From Pseudomonas hunanensis (GTDB taxonomy: Bacteria; Pseudomonadota; Gammaproteobacteria; Pseudomonadales; Pseudomonadaceae), in contig NZ_QJRC01000098.1 of the NCBI RefSeq assembly GCF_013393325.1, positions 124,001-188,000 of the forward strand: a stretch of 64,000 nt of DNA, written 5' to 3'. Position numbers and translations under genes: made by a program. Of the stretch, positions 1 to 8,486 are shown in pieces. Under the pieces are notes generated by a model, which saw only the letters and a list, made by a program, of their open reading frames with translations, ran no database searches and was not told the origin of the DNA. Each line of letters opens with the position of its first letter. Within the stretch, counting starts at the first letter, position 1.

Positions 1-900
1 CAAGTGTGCCTGCCGCTGGCGATACTCCCCAGGCGTGAGTTTGGCGTAGCGGTTGAAGAAGCGGCTGAAATAGGCCGGGTCCTTGAAGCCCAGCTGGTAA
101 CAGATTTCGTTGGCCGTGCTACCGGAAAACAACAGCAAGCGCTTGGCCTCCTGCATCAGCCGCTCCAGTACCAGGCGCTTGGATGGCAAGTCGGCGATAC
201 GCCGGCACACATCGTTCAGCCGCGCCTCGGTCACGCCAACCTGCTGCGCGTAGCGGGCCAGCGGCCAGTGCTCGAGGTAATGCGCTTCGATCAGTGCATT
301 GAAACGGTGGAAGATCTTCAAGTCCTCATGCCGCGCCGGGGTCGATTCCAGCGAGTTGGGGCACAGCCGCAGCAGGCTGACCATGATCAAGCGGGTCAGC
401 GACTGCAGCGCCGCCTCGCGCCCCGGTTGCTGCGTGGCGAACTCGTCGCTCAGCGCTTCCAGCCAGCCTTGCAGGCGGTGGGCCTCGGCCTTGTATTCGG
501 CCGGCAGGTTGCCCAGCGCCACGCAGGCCGGCTGCACCTGCATGCCCGCCGGCAGCAGGCTGGCATCGGCTTCGATCAATTGCCAGACCAGTTGCTGGCG
601 CACAGTCAGCACATGCCCGTCGCTGTCGGCTTCGGTAACGAACGCGTGTGCCACCGTGGGCGGCGTGAGGAAGAACATCGGCCCGGCCTCGATGTACTGC
701 TGGTCGTCCAGATACACCCGCACCGTGCCCGATTTCACGTAATGCACCTGGAAGAACCGGTCATGCCGGTGCACTGGCATGTTGCGCCCGAAAAAGCCCG
801 CCAGGTTGCCCAGCCGGTCGTAATGCACCTCGCTGTCGCTGTAGCGCTGGTCATAGACCTGGCCGATGTTGATGTTCGGTATCGGATGCCGGTCGCTCAT
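1..900 (-). CDS. hpaA: AraC-family activator of 4-hydroxyphenylacetate catabolism (3' end cut by window)
   Basis: This frame is open on the minus strand from the ATG at 898-900 to the window edge, giving 300 codons with no stop, so the gene is incomplete at its C-terminus. An N-terminal cupin-like sensor region (HRHDRFFQVHYVKSGTVRV, about residues 42-60) is followed by a C-terminal two-helix-turn-helix AraC domain with the typical ending FKDPAYFSRFFNRYAKLTPGEYR. It diverges from hpaG1 across a 171-bp intergenic region, which is where HpaA activators of this pathway usually sit. In E. coli W, HpaA activates hpaBC in response to 4-hydroxyphenylacetate. The same role here is inferred from context and family. 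Family assignment is firm and the symbol is likely. Confidence 0.85.
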   Translation of the reverse strand, partial: MSDRHPIPNINIGQVYDQRYSDSEVHYDRLGNLAGFFGRNMPVHRHDRFFQVHYVKSGTVRVYLDDQQYIEAGPMFFLTPPTVAHAFVTEADSDGHVLTVRQQLVWQLIEADASLLPAGMQVQPACVALGNLPAEYKAEAHRLQGWLEALSDEFATQQPGREAALQSLTRLIMVSLLRLCPNSLESTPARHEDLKIFHRFNALIEAHYLEHWPLARYAQQVGVTEARLNDVCRRIADLPSKRLVLERLMQEAKRLLLFSGSTANEICYQLGFKDPAYFSRFFNRYAKLTPGEYRQRQAHL

Positions 901-992
901 GGCTGCTTGCTCGCAAATCGCTTGACCCTGTTGACGATGGCCCATGGTGCACCGCCTTGTCGGCACGCGCCACTGGCCACCTCTTGACCATC

Positions 993-1027
993 GTTAACAT
1001 ATTAACTATAACATTAACACATTAACA
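993..1027. promoter_or_regulatory. AT-rich operator cluster in front of hpaG1
   Basis: The hpaA-hpaG1 spacer contains a dyad GTTAA-N4-TTAAC at 993-1006. Two exact tandem copies of CATTAACA follow at 1012-1019 and 1020-1027. MarR-family repressors such as HpaR bind AT-rich dyads in hpa promoters. A closely related double repeat (CATTAATA twice) precedes hpaR at 11953-11968, which supports a common regulator. Binding is inferred, not shown. Confidence 0.5.
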
Positions 1028-1071
1028 AAATTCGCAGGACGGCCATCGCCCTGCACTGCCAGGAGAAGAGC

Positions 1072-1731
1072 ATGAGCCATGCCCTGCATGACGTTGCCAA
1101 CGGCACCCTGTTCGGCGTCGCGCTGAACTACCGGGGTTTGCTGCAGCAGCACCAAGCGGCGTTCGTCGAAGCACCGTACAAGCAACTGCCAGTCAAGCCA
1201 GTGCTGTTCGTCAAAACCCCGAACACGCGCAACCAGCATGAAGGCCAAGTGCTGTTCCCGGCCAACGTACAGCGCCTGCAACCTGGCCCGGCGCTGGGTG
1301 TGGTGATTGGCAAGGACGCCAGCCGCGTCAGTGTGGAGGACGCCCTGGAGCATGTGGCGGGCTACACCATCGTCAACGAAACCAGCCTGCCCGAAGACAG
1401 CTACTACCGCCCGGCCGTCAAGGCCAAGTGCCGTGATGGCTTCTGCCCGATCGGCCCAGCGCTGGTGCCGGCCAGCCAGGTAGCCAACCCCGATGCCCTA
1501 GGCCTGCGCCTGTATGTGAATGGCGAACTGCGCCAGCACAACAACACCGCCAACTGCGTGCGCACGGTGGCCCAGCTGATTGCCGAAATCAGCGAGTTCA
1601 TGACCCTGCACGCTGGCGACATCCTGATCACCGGCACCCCCGAGGGCCGCGTCGATGTACAGCCAGGCGACCGCGTCGATATCGAGATCGACGGCCTGGG
1701 CAAGCTGACCAACCACATCGTCGCCGAGTGA
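1072..1731 (+). CDS. hpaG1: HpaG N-terminal subunit: OPET decarboxylase / HHDD isomerase
   Basis: This 219-residue protein belongs to the fumarylacetoacetate hydrolase (FAH) family and corresponds to the N-terminal half of the bifunctional HpaG. HpaG decarboxylates 5-oxo-pent-3-ene-1,2,5-tricarboxylate and isomerises the 2-hydroxyhepta-2,4-diene-1,7-dioate formed. The FAH signatures are VKTPNTRN near residue 43, an acidic metal-ligand region around YTIVNETSLPEDSYYRP, and the terminal ILITGTPEGRVDVQPGD. The ATG at 1072 has an AGGAGA ribosome site at 1061-1066. It is the first gene of the operon, and hpaG2 follows 10 bp after its stop. E. coli has HpaG as one fused chain, whereas here the two halves are separate genes. 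Confidence 0.9.
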   Translation: MSHALHDVANGTLFGVALNYRGLLQQHQAAFVEAPYKQLPVKPVLFVKTPNTRNQHEGQVLFPANVQRLQPGPALGVVIGKDASRVSVEDALEHVAGYTIVNETSLPEDSYYRPAVKAKCRDGFCPIGPALVPASQVANPDALGLRLYVNGELRQHNNTANCVRTVAQLIAEISEFMTLHAGDILITGTPEGRVDVQPGDRVDIEIDGLGKLTNHIVAE

Positions 1732-1741
1732 GGAATTACCT

Positions 1742-2506
1742 GTGAAACACGCCCGTATCCAGTTCGACGGCCAGGCCCATGATGTCACGGTCGAAGGCGA
1801 CCACCTGCGCCTTGCCGATGGCCGCCTGGTCCATCAAGACCAGGTCACCTGGCTGCCGCCCGCCACTGGCAGCATGTTCGCCCTGGGCCTGAACTACGCC
1901 GATCACGCCAAGGAACTGGCCTTCGCGCCGCCCACCGAACCTCTGGCCTTCATCAAGTCGCCCGGCACCTACACCGGCCACGGCCAGGTCACCTGGCGCC
2001 CGGACAACGTCGAGTACATGCACTACGAGTGCGAGTTGGTCGCGGTCATTGGCAAAGCGGCGAAAAACGTCAAGCGTGAGGACGCCCTGGCCTACGTTGC
2101 CGGCTACACCGTGTGCAACGACTACGCCATCCGCGACTACCTGGAAAACTACTACCGCCCCAACCTGCGGGTGAAAAACCGCGACGCCACCACCCCGGTC
2201 GGCCCGTGGATCGTCGATGCGGCCGATGTGCCAGACGTCAGCAACCTGAAGCTGCGCACCTGGATCAACGGTGAGCTGAAGCAGGAAGGCACCACGGCGG
2301 ACATGATCTTCGACATCCCGCACCTTATCGAATACTTCTCCAGCTTCATGACCCTGCAGCCAGGCGACATGATCGCCACCGGCACGCCAGAAGGCCTGGC
2401 CGACGTGGTGCCGGGCGATGAAGTGGTAGTGGAAGTGGAAGGCGTCGGCCGCCTGGTCAACCGCATCGTCAGCGAAGCTGACTTCTTCAAGAGCAACAAG
2501 GCATGA
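1742..2506 (+). CDS. hpaG2: HpaG C-terminal subunit: HHDD isomerase / OPET decarboxylase
   Basis: This is the second FAH-family protein, 254 residues, starting at a GTG preceded by GAGGAA. Key segments are GLNYADHAKEL near residue 45, FIKSPGTYTGHG, YECELVAVIGKAAKNV with the conserved acidic residues, and MIATGTPEGLADVVPGDEV. It resembles HpaG1 throughout, as expected for halves of a duplicated FAH protein. Both subunits act in the cytoplasm on the product of HpaE and HpaF. Its stop overlaps the hpaE start in an ATGA arrangement, which indicates translational coupling. Confidence 0.9.
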   Translation: MKHARIQFDGQAHDVTVEGDHLRLADGRLVHQDQVTWLPPATGSMFALGLNYADHAKELAFAPPTEPLAFIKSPGTYTGHGQVTWRPDNVEYMHYECELVAVIGKAAKNVKREDALAYVAGYTVCNDYAIRDYLENYYRPNLRVKNRDATTPVGPWIVDAADVPDVSNLKLRTWINGELKQEGTTADMIFDIPHLIEYFSSFMTLQPGDMIATGTPEGLADVVPGDEVVVEVEGVGRLVNRIVSEADFFKSNKA

Positions 2507-3972
2507 GCAGCATGATCAAGCACTGGATCAACGGCCGTGAGGTCGAGAGCAAAGACACCTTCGTCAACTACAACCCGGCCACCGGCGATGCCATTTGTGA
2601 AGTCGCCAGCGGTGGCGCCGAAGAAGTGGCGCAAGCCGTGGCCGCGGCCAAGGAAGCCTTCCCCAAGTGGGCCAACACCCCGGCCAAGGAACGTGCCCGC
2701 CTGATGCGCAAGCTGGGTGAGCTGATCGACCAGAACGTGCCGAAACTGGCCGAGCTGGAAACCCTCGACACCGGCCTGCCGATCCACCAGACCAAGAACG
2801 TGCTGATCCCGCGTGCCTCGCACAACTTCGATTTTTTCGCCGAAGTGTGCACACGCATGGATGGCCACACCTACCCGGTCGACGACCAGATGCTCAACTA
2901 CACCCTGTACCAGCCGGTGGGTGTATGCGGCCTGGTCAGCCCCTGGAACGTGCCGTTCATGACCGCCACCTGGAAGACCGCGCCGTGCCTGGCGCTGGGC
3001 AACACCGCCGTGCTGAAGATGAGCGAACTGTCGCCACTGACCGCCAACGAACTGGGCCGCCTGGCTGTCGAAGCCGGCATCCCCAACGGCGTGCTCAACG
3101 TGATCCAGGGCTATGGCGCCACCGCTGGCGACGCCCTGGTACGTCACCCGGATGTACGCGCTATTTCCTTCACCGGCGGCACCGCCACCGGCAAGAAGAT
3201 CATGCAGACCGCTGGCCTGAAAAAGTACTCGATGGAACTGGGCGGAAAATCGCCGGTGCTGATCTTCGAAGATGCCGACCTTGAGCGTGCGCTGGACGCC
3301 GCGTTGTTCACCATCTTCTCGCTGAACGGCGAACGCTGCACCGCCGGCAGCCGCATTTTCATCCAGGAAAGCGTGTACCCGCAGTTCGTCGCCGAGTTCG
3401 CGGCGCGCGCCAAGCGCCTGATCGTCGGTGACCCGACCGACCCGAAAACCCAGGTCGGTTCGATGATCACCCAGCAGCACTACGACAAGGTCACCGGCTA
3501 CATCCGCATCGGCATGGAAGAAGGCGCACGCCTGGTCGCCGGTGGCCTGGAACGCCCGGCCAACCTGCCGGCGCATTTGGCCAAAGGGCAGTTCATCCAG
3601 CCCACCGTGTTCGCCGATGTGAACAACAAGATGCGCATTGCCCAGGAAGAAATCTTCGGCCCGGTGGTGTGCCTGATCCCGTTCAAGGACGAAGCAGAAG
3701 CGCTGCAACTGGCCAACGACACCGAGTACGGCCTGGCGTCGTACATCTGGACCCAGGACATCGGCAAGGCCCACCGCCTGGCCCGTGGCATCGAGGCCGG
3801 CATGGTGTTCATCAACAGCCAGAACGTACGCGACCTGCGCCAGCCATTCGGTGGCGTGAAAGGTTCCGGTACCGGGCGTGAAGGCGGGCAGTACAGCTTC
3901 GAGGTCTTTGCAGAGATCAAGAACGTGTGTATTTCCATGGGTAGCCACCACATTCCGCGCTGGGGCGTGTGA
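2503..3972 (+). CDS. hpaE: 5-carboxymethyl-2-hydroxymuconate semialdehyde dehydrogenase
   Basis: This 489-residue NAD-dependent aldehyde dehydrogenase oxidises the ring-cleavage product of homoprotocatechuate to 5-carboxymethyl-2-hydroxymuconate. The Rossmann motif FTGGTATG, the general base Glu245 in MELGGKSP and the nucleophile Cys279 in GERCTAGSR are all present. The ATG at 2503 overlaps the hpaG2 stop by four bases. A second in-frame ATG at 2512 is an alternative start. The position between hpaG2 and hpaD fits the hpa operon. A 615-codon open frame on the opposite strand is a codon-bias shadow. Confidence 0.95.
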   Translation: MSSMIKHWINGREVESKDTFVNYNPATGDAICEVASGGAEEVAQAVAAAKEAFPKWANTPAKERARLMRKLGELIDQNVPKLAELETLDTGLPIHQTKNVLIPRASHNFDFFAEVCTRMDGHTYPVDDQMLNYTLYQPVGVCGLVSPWNVPFMTATWKTAPCLALGNTAVLKMSELSPLTANELGRLAVEAGIPNGVLNVIQGYGATAGDALVRHPDVRAISFTGGTATGKKIMQTAGLKKYSMELGGKSPVLIFEDADLERALDAALFTIFSLNGERCTAGSRIFIQESVYPQFVAEFAARAKRLIVGDPTDPKTQVGSMITQQHYDKVTGYIRIGMEEGARLVAGGLERPANLPAHLAKGQFIQPTVFADVNNKMRIAQEEIFGPVVCLIPFKDEAEALQLANDTEYGLASYIWTQDIGKAHRLARGIEAGMVFINSQNVRDLRQPFGGVKGSGTGREGGQYSFEVFAEIKNVCISMGSHHIPRWGV

Positions 3973-4049
3973 GCAAACCGTAGATGGCCGCTCCCACAAG
4001 TACCGCGTCAGCCGCCGAAAACAACAACATTCTGTAACCGGAGCTTTCC

Positions 4050-4973
4050 ATGGGCAAACTCGCTCTCACTGCCAAGATTACCCATGTACCGTCCATGTAC
4101 ATGTCCGAACTGCCAGGCCCGCGCCAGGGCTTTCGCCAGGCAGCCATCGACGGGCATCACGAAATCAGCCGCCGCTGCCGCGAGCTGGGCGTGGACACCA
4201 TCGTCGTGTTCGATACCCACTGGCTGGTCAACGCCAACTACCACGTGTTGTGCGGGCCGCATTTCGAGGGTGTGTACACCAGCAACGAACTGCCGCACTT
4301 CATCAGCAACATGCCTTACGCCTTCCCCGGTAACCCCGAGCTGGGCAAGCTGCTGGCAGAGGAATGCAACCGTTTCAATGTCGAGACCATGGCCCACCAC
4401 GCCACCACCCTCGCCCCGGAGTACGGCACCCTGGTGCCGATGCGCTACATGAACCAGGACCAGCACTTCAAGGTGGTTTCGGTCTCGGCACTGTGCACCT
4501 CGCACTACCTGGCCGACAGCGCCCGCCTGGGCTGGGCCATGCGCAAGGCAGTAGAAGACCACTACGACGGCACCGTGGCATTCCTGGCCAGCGGTTCGCT
4601 GTCGCACCGCTTCGCGCAGAACGGCCAGGCGCCGGACTTCGCCACCAAGGTGTGGAGCCCGTTCCTGGAAACCCTTGATCATCGCGTGGTGCAAATGTGG
4701 CAAGACGGCGAGTGGGAAGCCTTCTGCGGCATGCTCCCTGAATACGCCGCCAAAGGCCACGGTGAAGGGTTCATGCACGACACGGCGATGCTGCTCGGTG
4801 CGCTGGGCTGGTCCGACTACGACGGCAAGGCCGAGGTGGTCACGCCCTACTTCGGCTCTTCCGGCACCGGCCAGATCAACGCGATCTTCCCGGTTACCCC
4901 ACAGGATGGCAGCGCCATCCCTGTAGCCCAGGCCGCCAACCCGGCAGCCGTGGTGTCCACCAGCCGCCTGTAA
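4050..4973 (+). CDS. hpaD: 3,4-dihydroxyphenylacetate (homoprotocatechuate) 2,3-dioxygenase
   Basis: This 307-residue class III (LigB-type) extradiol dioxygenase opens the ring of homoprotocatechuate with O2 and Fe(II). His12 in KITHVPS and His57 in VFDTHWL sit where LigB-type metal ligands are expected; this placement is inferred from the family. The ending SGTGQINAIFPV is typical of HpaD proteins. The gene follows hpaE after 77 bp, the largest gap in the operon. The ribosome site is CCGGAG ahead of the ATG at 4050. Confidence 0.93.
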   Translation: MGKLALTAKITHVPSMYMSELPGPRQGFRQAAIDGHHEISRRCRELGVDTIVVFDTHWLVNANYHVLCGPHFEGVYTSNELPHFISNMPYAFPGNPELGKLLAEECNRFNVETMAHHATTLAPEYGTLVPMRYMNQDQHFKVVSVSALCTSHYLADSARLGWAMRKAVEDHYDGTVAFLASGSLSHRFAQNGQAPDFATKVWSPFLETLDHRVVQMWQDGEWEAFCGMLPEYAAKGHGEGFMHDTAMLLGALGWSDYDGKAEVVTPYFGSSGTGQINAIFPVTPQDGSAIPVAQAANPAAVVSTSRL

Positions 4974-5036
4974 TTCACCTGCTTGCGCCTGGCCGTCCCG
5001 GCGGATGGCGGGCGCGGCTCGCCGAGGATACCCTTC

Positions 5037-5441
5037 ATGCCACACCTGGTTCTGCTCTACACCCCCGACCTGGAAACCGATGCCGACATCCCCGGCCTAT
5101 GCCGCGCCTTGGCCGACACCATGCTCGAACAGCGCGATGGTGAAGGCAAAGCTGTGTTCCCCACCGGCGGCACCCGCGTGCTGGCCTACCCCGCCGCCCA
5201 TAGTGCAGTGGCAGATGGCAAGGGCGAATACGGTTTCCTGTACGCCAACCTGCGCATGGCCACCGGCCGCAGCACCGAGGTGCACAAGGCGGTGGGCGAC
5301 AGCCTGCTGGCGGTGTTGAAAGCCCGCCTGGACCCACTGCTGCAACAGCGCCCAATCGGCATCACCGTACAGATCGACCACAGCACCGCCCAAGTCTACG
5401 ACGCCAAGCACAGCACCTTGCACCCATTGTTCAACCGCTAG
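5037..5441 (+). CDS. hpaF: 5-carboxymethyl-2-hydroxymuconate delta-isomerase
   Basis: This 134-residue protein belongs to the tautomerase superfamily. It moves the double bond of 5-carboxymethyl-2-hydroxymuconate before decarboxylation. The start at 5037 is chosen because these enzymes use the amino-terminal proline, exposed after Met removal, as catalytic base, and the protein begins MPHLVLLYTP. An upstream in-frame extension to 4983 would destroy this and is rejected. The gene lies between hpaD and hpaX in the same direction. Confidence 0.92.
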   Translation: MPHLVLLYTPDLETDADIPGLCRALADTMLEQRDGEGKAVFPTGGTRVLAYPAAHSAVADGKGEYGFLYANLRMATGRSTEVHKAVGDSLLAVLKARLDPLLQQRPIGITVQIDHSTAQVYDAKHSTLHPLFNR

Positions 5442-5494
5442 CGCGCCGGCTCGAAAGCCCCTTCCCCGCCTCATTGAAGAACAAGTACAAAAAC

Positions 5495-6802
5495 ATGAGC
5501 ACACTCGAACACGCCTCGCCACGCGAGGCACACACTGAAAGGGTCGACAGTACCCACCGGGCAGTCACCTGGCGGCTGATGCCGCTGCTGCTGGTGTGCT
5601 ACCTGTTCGCCCACCTGGACCGCATCAACATCGGCTTCGCCAAGATGCAGATGAGCCAGGACCTGCATTTGTCCGACACCGTCTACGGCCTGGGCGCCGG
5701 GCTGTTCTTCATCGCCTATGCGCTGTTTGGCGTACCCAGCAACCTCATGCTCGACCGGGTCGGCCCACGCCGCTGGATCGCCTGCCTGATGGTGGTGTGG
5801 GGGTTGTTGTCGACCAGCATGCTGCTGATCGAAAGCAGCAGCGCGTTCTACCTGCTGCGCTTCGCCCTGGGCGCGGCGGAGGCCGGGTTCTTCCCAGGTA
5901 TCCTGGTCTACCTCAACCGCTGGTACCCGGCCGGGCGGCGCGCCCAGGTGACGGCGCTGTTCGCCATTGCCGTGCCATTGGCCGGAGTCGTCGGCGGGCC
6001 GGTGTCCGGGGCCATCCTGGCCTTCATGCACGACACCGCAGGGCTGCGTGGCTGGCAGTGGATGTTCCTGCTCGAAGGCGCACCTGTGGTGCTGCTGGGC
6101 CTGGTGGTGCTGGCCGTGCTGCCGGAGCATTTCGAAAAGGTGAGCTGGCTGGACGATCAGCAGAAAGCCACGCTGCGCGCGCAATTCGGTGAGGAAGAAC
6201 AGCGCAAGCCGGTGACCTCGTTCAGCGCCATTTTCGCCAGCCGTGCACTGTGGCTGCTGGTGGCGGTGTATTGCGCGGTGATGCTGGCGGTCAACACCCT
6301 GGCGTTCTGGATGCCCAGCCTGATCCACAGTGCCGGGGTGGCCAGCGACGCCAGTGTCGGCCTGCTCAGCGCTGTGCCGTACGTGGCCGGCTGCGTGTTC
6401 ATGCTGGCCTGCGGCCGCTCCAGCGACCGCCTGCGCGAACGCCGCTGGCACCTGTGCGTCCCCCTGCTGATGGCCGCCACCGGCATCGCCATCGCAGCCC
6501 TTGCCCCCGAGCAGGCGTGGCCGGTAATGGCCGGCCTGGTGCTGGCCGGCATGGGCGCCAGCGCTGCGCTGCCGATGTTCTGGCAACTGCCGCCGGCCTT
6601 CCTCAACGCCCGCACCCAGGCCGCCGGCATTGCTCTGATCAGCTCGCTGGGCAGCATCGCCTCGTTCTTCACGCCCTACTTCATCGGCTGGGTGCGCGAC
6701 ACCACCCACAGCGCCAGCCTGGCCCTGTATGTGCTCGCCATCTTCATCGCCCTGGGTGGCCTGCTGGTGCTGCGCACCCGAGCTGCCATCGTCAACCCTT
6801 GA
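5495..6802 (+). CDS. hpaX: MFS transporter for 4-hydroxyphenylacetate
   Basis: This membrane protein of about 435 residues belongs to the anion:cation symporter group of the major facilitator superfamily. About twelve hydrophobic segments are visible. The early motif LFAHLDRINIGFAKMQM and the first cytoplasmic-loop motif LMLDRVGPRRW are characteristic of the HpaX/phthalate-permease group. Its place between hpaF and hpaH predicts uptake of 4-hydroxyphenylacetate or homoprotocatechuate. The ATG at 5495 is preferred over an upstream TTG at 5474, but neither has a strong ribosome site. Confidence 0.88.
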   Translation: MSTLEHASPREAHTERVDSTHRAVTWRLMPLLLVCYLFAHLDRINIGFAKMQMSQDLHLSDTVYGLGAGLFFIAYALFGVPSNLMLDRVGPRRWIACLMVVWGLLSTSMLLIESSSAFYLLRFALGAAEAGFFPGILVYLNRWYPAGRRAQVTALFAIAVPLAGVVGGPVSGAILAFMHDTAGLRGWQWMFLLEGAPVVLLGLVVLAVLPEHFEKVSWLDDQQKATLRAQFGEEEQRKPVTSFSAIFASRALWLLVAVYCAVMLAVNTLAFWMPSLIHSAGVASDASVGLLSAVPYVAGCVFMLACGRSSDRLRERRWHLCVPLLMAATGIAIAALAPEQAWPVMAGLVLAGMGASAALPMFWQLPPAFLNARTQAAGIALISSLGSIASFFTPYFIGWVRDTTHSASLALYVLAIFIALGGLLVLRTRAAIVNP

Positions 6803-6819
6803 ATCAAGAGACTGTCCCC

Positions 6820-7623
6820 ATGCTAGACAACGCTTTCATCCAGCAAGCCGCCGAACGCCTCGACCAGGCCGAACGCTCCCGCGAGCAAGTGCGCCAGTTC
6901 TCGCTGGAGCAGCCCGCAATCAGCGTCGAAGACGCCTATGCCATCCAGCGCGCCTGGGTGGCGAAAAAGATCGCCGCCGGGCGCAAGCTGGTGGGCCACA
7001 AGATCGGCCTGACCTCGCGTGCCATGCAGGTGTCGTCGAACATCACCGAGCCCGACTATGGCGCATTGCTCGACGACATGCTGTTCGATGAAGGCAGCGA
7101 CATCCCCTTCGAACGCTTCATCGTGCCGCGCGTTGAAGTGGAGTTGGCGTTCATCCTCGGCAAGCCGCTGAAAGGCCCCAACGTCACTGTTTTCGATGTG
7201 CTGGAAGCCACCGAATGGGTGATCCCGGCGCTGGAAATCATCGATGCGCGCATCCAGCAGGTGGACCCGCAAACCCAGGCCACCCGCAAGGTGTTCGACA
7301 CCATTTCCGACAACGCCGCCAATGCCGGCGTGGTGATGGGCGGACGGGCCGTGCGCCCCACCGAGATCGACCTGCGCAAAGTGCCGGCAGTGCTCTACCG
7401 CAACGGCGTGATCGAGGAGTCCGGTGTCAGCGCCGCGGTGCTCAACCACCCGGCCAAAGGCGTTGCCTGGCTGGCCAACAAGCTGGCCCCGTACGACGTC
7501 ACCTTGCAGCCCGGCCAGATCATCCTCGGTGGTTCGTTCACCCGCCCGGTGGCCGCACGCCCAGGCGATACCTTCCACGTCGACTACGACATGCTCGGCG
7601 CCATCGCCTGCCGCTTCGTTTGA
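6820..7623 (+). CDS. hpaH: 2-oxo-hept-4-ene-1,7-dioate hydratase
   Basis: This 267-residue hydratase belongs to the FAH-like fold family that includes MhpD and DmpE. It adds water to 2-oxohept-4-ene-1,7-dioate to give 4-hydroxy-2-oxoheptanedioate, the HpaI substrate. Recognisable segments are AGRKLVGHKIGLTS near residue 50, VPRVEVELAFIL with metal-binding acids, and the final ILGGSFTRPVAARPGDTFHVDY. The start is the ATG at 6820, 17 bp after the hpaX stop; the open frame extends upstream through hpaX only by chance. Confidence 0.93.
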   Translation: MLDNAFIQQAAERLDQAERSREQVRQFSLEQPAISVEDAYAIQRAWVAKKIAAGRKLVGHKIGLTSRAMQVSSNITEPDYGALLDDMLFDEGSDIPFERFIVPRVEVELAFILGKPLKGPNVTVFDVLEATEWVIPALEIIDARIQQVDPQTQATRKVFDTISDNAANAGVVMGGRAVRPTEIDLRKVPAVLYRNGVIEESGVSAAVLNHPAKGVAWLANKLAPYDVTLQPGQIILGGSFTRPVAARPGDTFHVDYDMLGAIACRFV

Positions 7624-7633
7624 GGACCAGCCC

Positions 7634-8437
7634 ATGGACATGCCCATCAACCACTTCAAGCAACGCCTGTGCAGCGGCGAGCCGCAGGTCGGCCTGTGGC
7701 TCGGCCTGGCCGATGCCTACTGCGCAGAGCTGGCCGCCAATGCCGGTTTCGACTGGCTGCTGATCGACGGCGAACACGCCCCCAACGACCTGCGCGGCAT
7801 GCTCGCGCAGTTGCAGGCGGTGGCCTCCTACCCCAGCCAGGCGGTAATCCGCCCGGTAATCGGTGATACCGCGCTGATCAAGCAGGTGCTGGACATCGGC
7901 GCTCAGACCTTGCTGGTGCCGATGGTGGAAAGCGCTGAACAGGCGCAGCAACTGGTCAAGGCCATGCATTACCCGCCCAACGGCATTCGTGGCGTGGGCA
8001 GCGCACTGGCACGGGCATCGCGCTGGAACACCATCCCCGGCTACCTGGACCACGCCGATGAACAGATGTGCCTGCTGGTGCAGATCGAAAACAAGGAAGG
8101 CCTGGCCAACCTGGACGAGATCGTTGCGGTGGAAGGTGTGGATGGCGTGTTCATCGGGCCTGCGGACTTGAGCGCAGCCATGGGCCATCGGGGCAACCCT
8201 GGGCATCCAGAGGTGCAGGCAGCGATCGAGGATGCCATCGTACGCATCGGCAAGGCGGGCAAGGCTGCAGGTATTCTCAGCGCGGATGAGAAACTGGCGC
8301 GACGTTATATCGAGCTGGGTGCGGCATTTGTGGCCGTCGGTGTGGATACCACGGTGCTGATGCGCGGGCTGCGCGAGCTGGCAGGGAAGTTCAAAGATAC
8401 GCCGATGGTTGGCAGTGCCGGGGGGAGTGTCTACTGA
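7634..8437 (+). CDS. hpaI: 4-hydroxy-2-oxoheptanedioate aldolase
   Basis: This 267-residue class II (metal-dependent) aldolase of the HpcH/HpaI family cleaves 4-hydroxy-2-oxoheptanedioate to pyruvate and succinate semialdehyde. This is the last step of the lower pathway. His48 in DGEHAPND and Arg73 in AVIRPVIG correspond to catalytic His45 and Arg70 of the E. coli enzyme with a constant offset of three. Metal ligands fall in VQIENKEGL and GPADLSAAMG. The gene starts 10 bp after hpaH and ends the operon before a strong hairpin. Confidence 0.95.
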   Translation: MDMPINHFKQRLCSGEPQVGLWLGLADAYCAELAANAGFDWLLIDGEHAPNDLRGMLAQLQAVASYPSQAVIRPVIGDTALIKQVLDIGAQTLLVPMVESAEQAQQLVKAMHYPPNGIRGVGSALARASRWNTIPGYLDHADEQMCLLVQIENKEGLANLDEIVAVEGVDGVFIGPADLSAAMGHRGNPGHPEVQAAIEDAIVRIGKAGKAAGILSADEKLARRYIELGAAFVAVGVDTTVLMRGLRELAGKFKDTPMVGSAGGSVY

Positions 8438-8445
8438 GGTATCTG

Positions 8446-8480
8446 TGTGGATGGCACCGGCCTCTCCGGTGCCATCCACA
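8446..8480. terminator. Perfect hairpin between convergent hpaI and hpaC
   Basis: A 15-bp perfect stem (8446-8460 pairs with 8466-8480) encloses a 5-nt loop. It lies in the 49-bp gap between the hpaI and hpaC stop codons. It lacks a clear T-run, so bidirectional termination is likely but not certain. Confidence 0.6.
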
Positions 8481-8486
8481 GCGAGA

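Noticed and set aside
2152..3999. 615-codon minus-strand open frame opposite hpaE
   Set aside because: It is antisense to a gene with intact ALDH motifs and shows no family resemblance; long shadow frames are common in GC-rich DNA.
4983..5036. Upstream start for hpaF
   Set aside because: HpaF needs proline at position 2; the extension would abolish the catalytic N-terminus.
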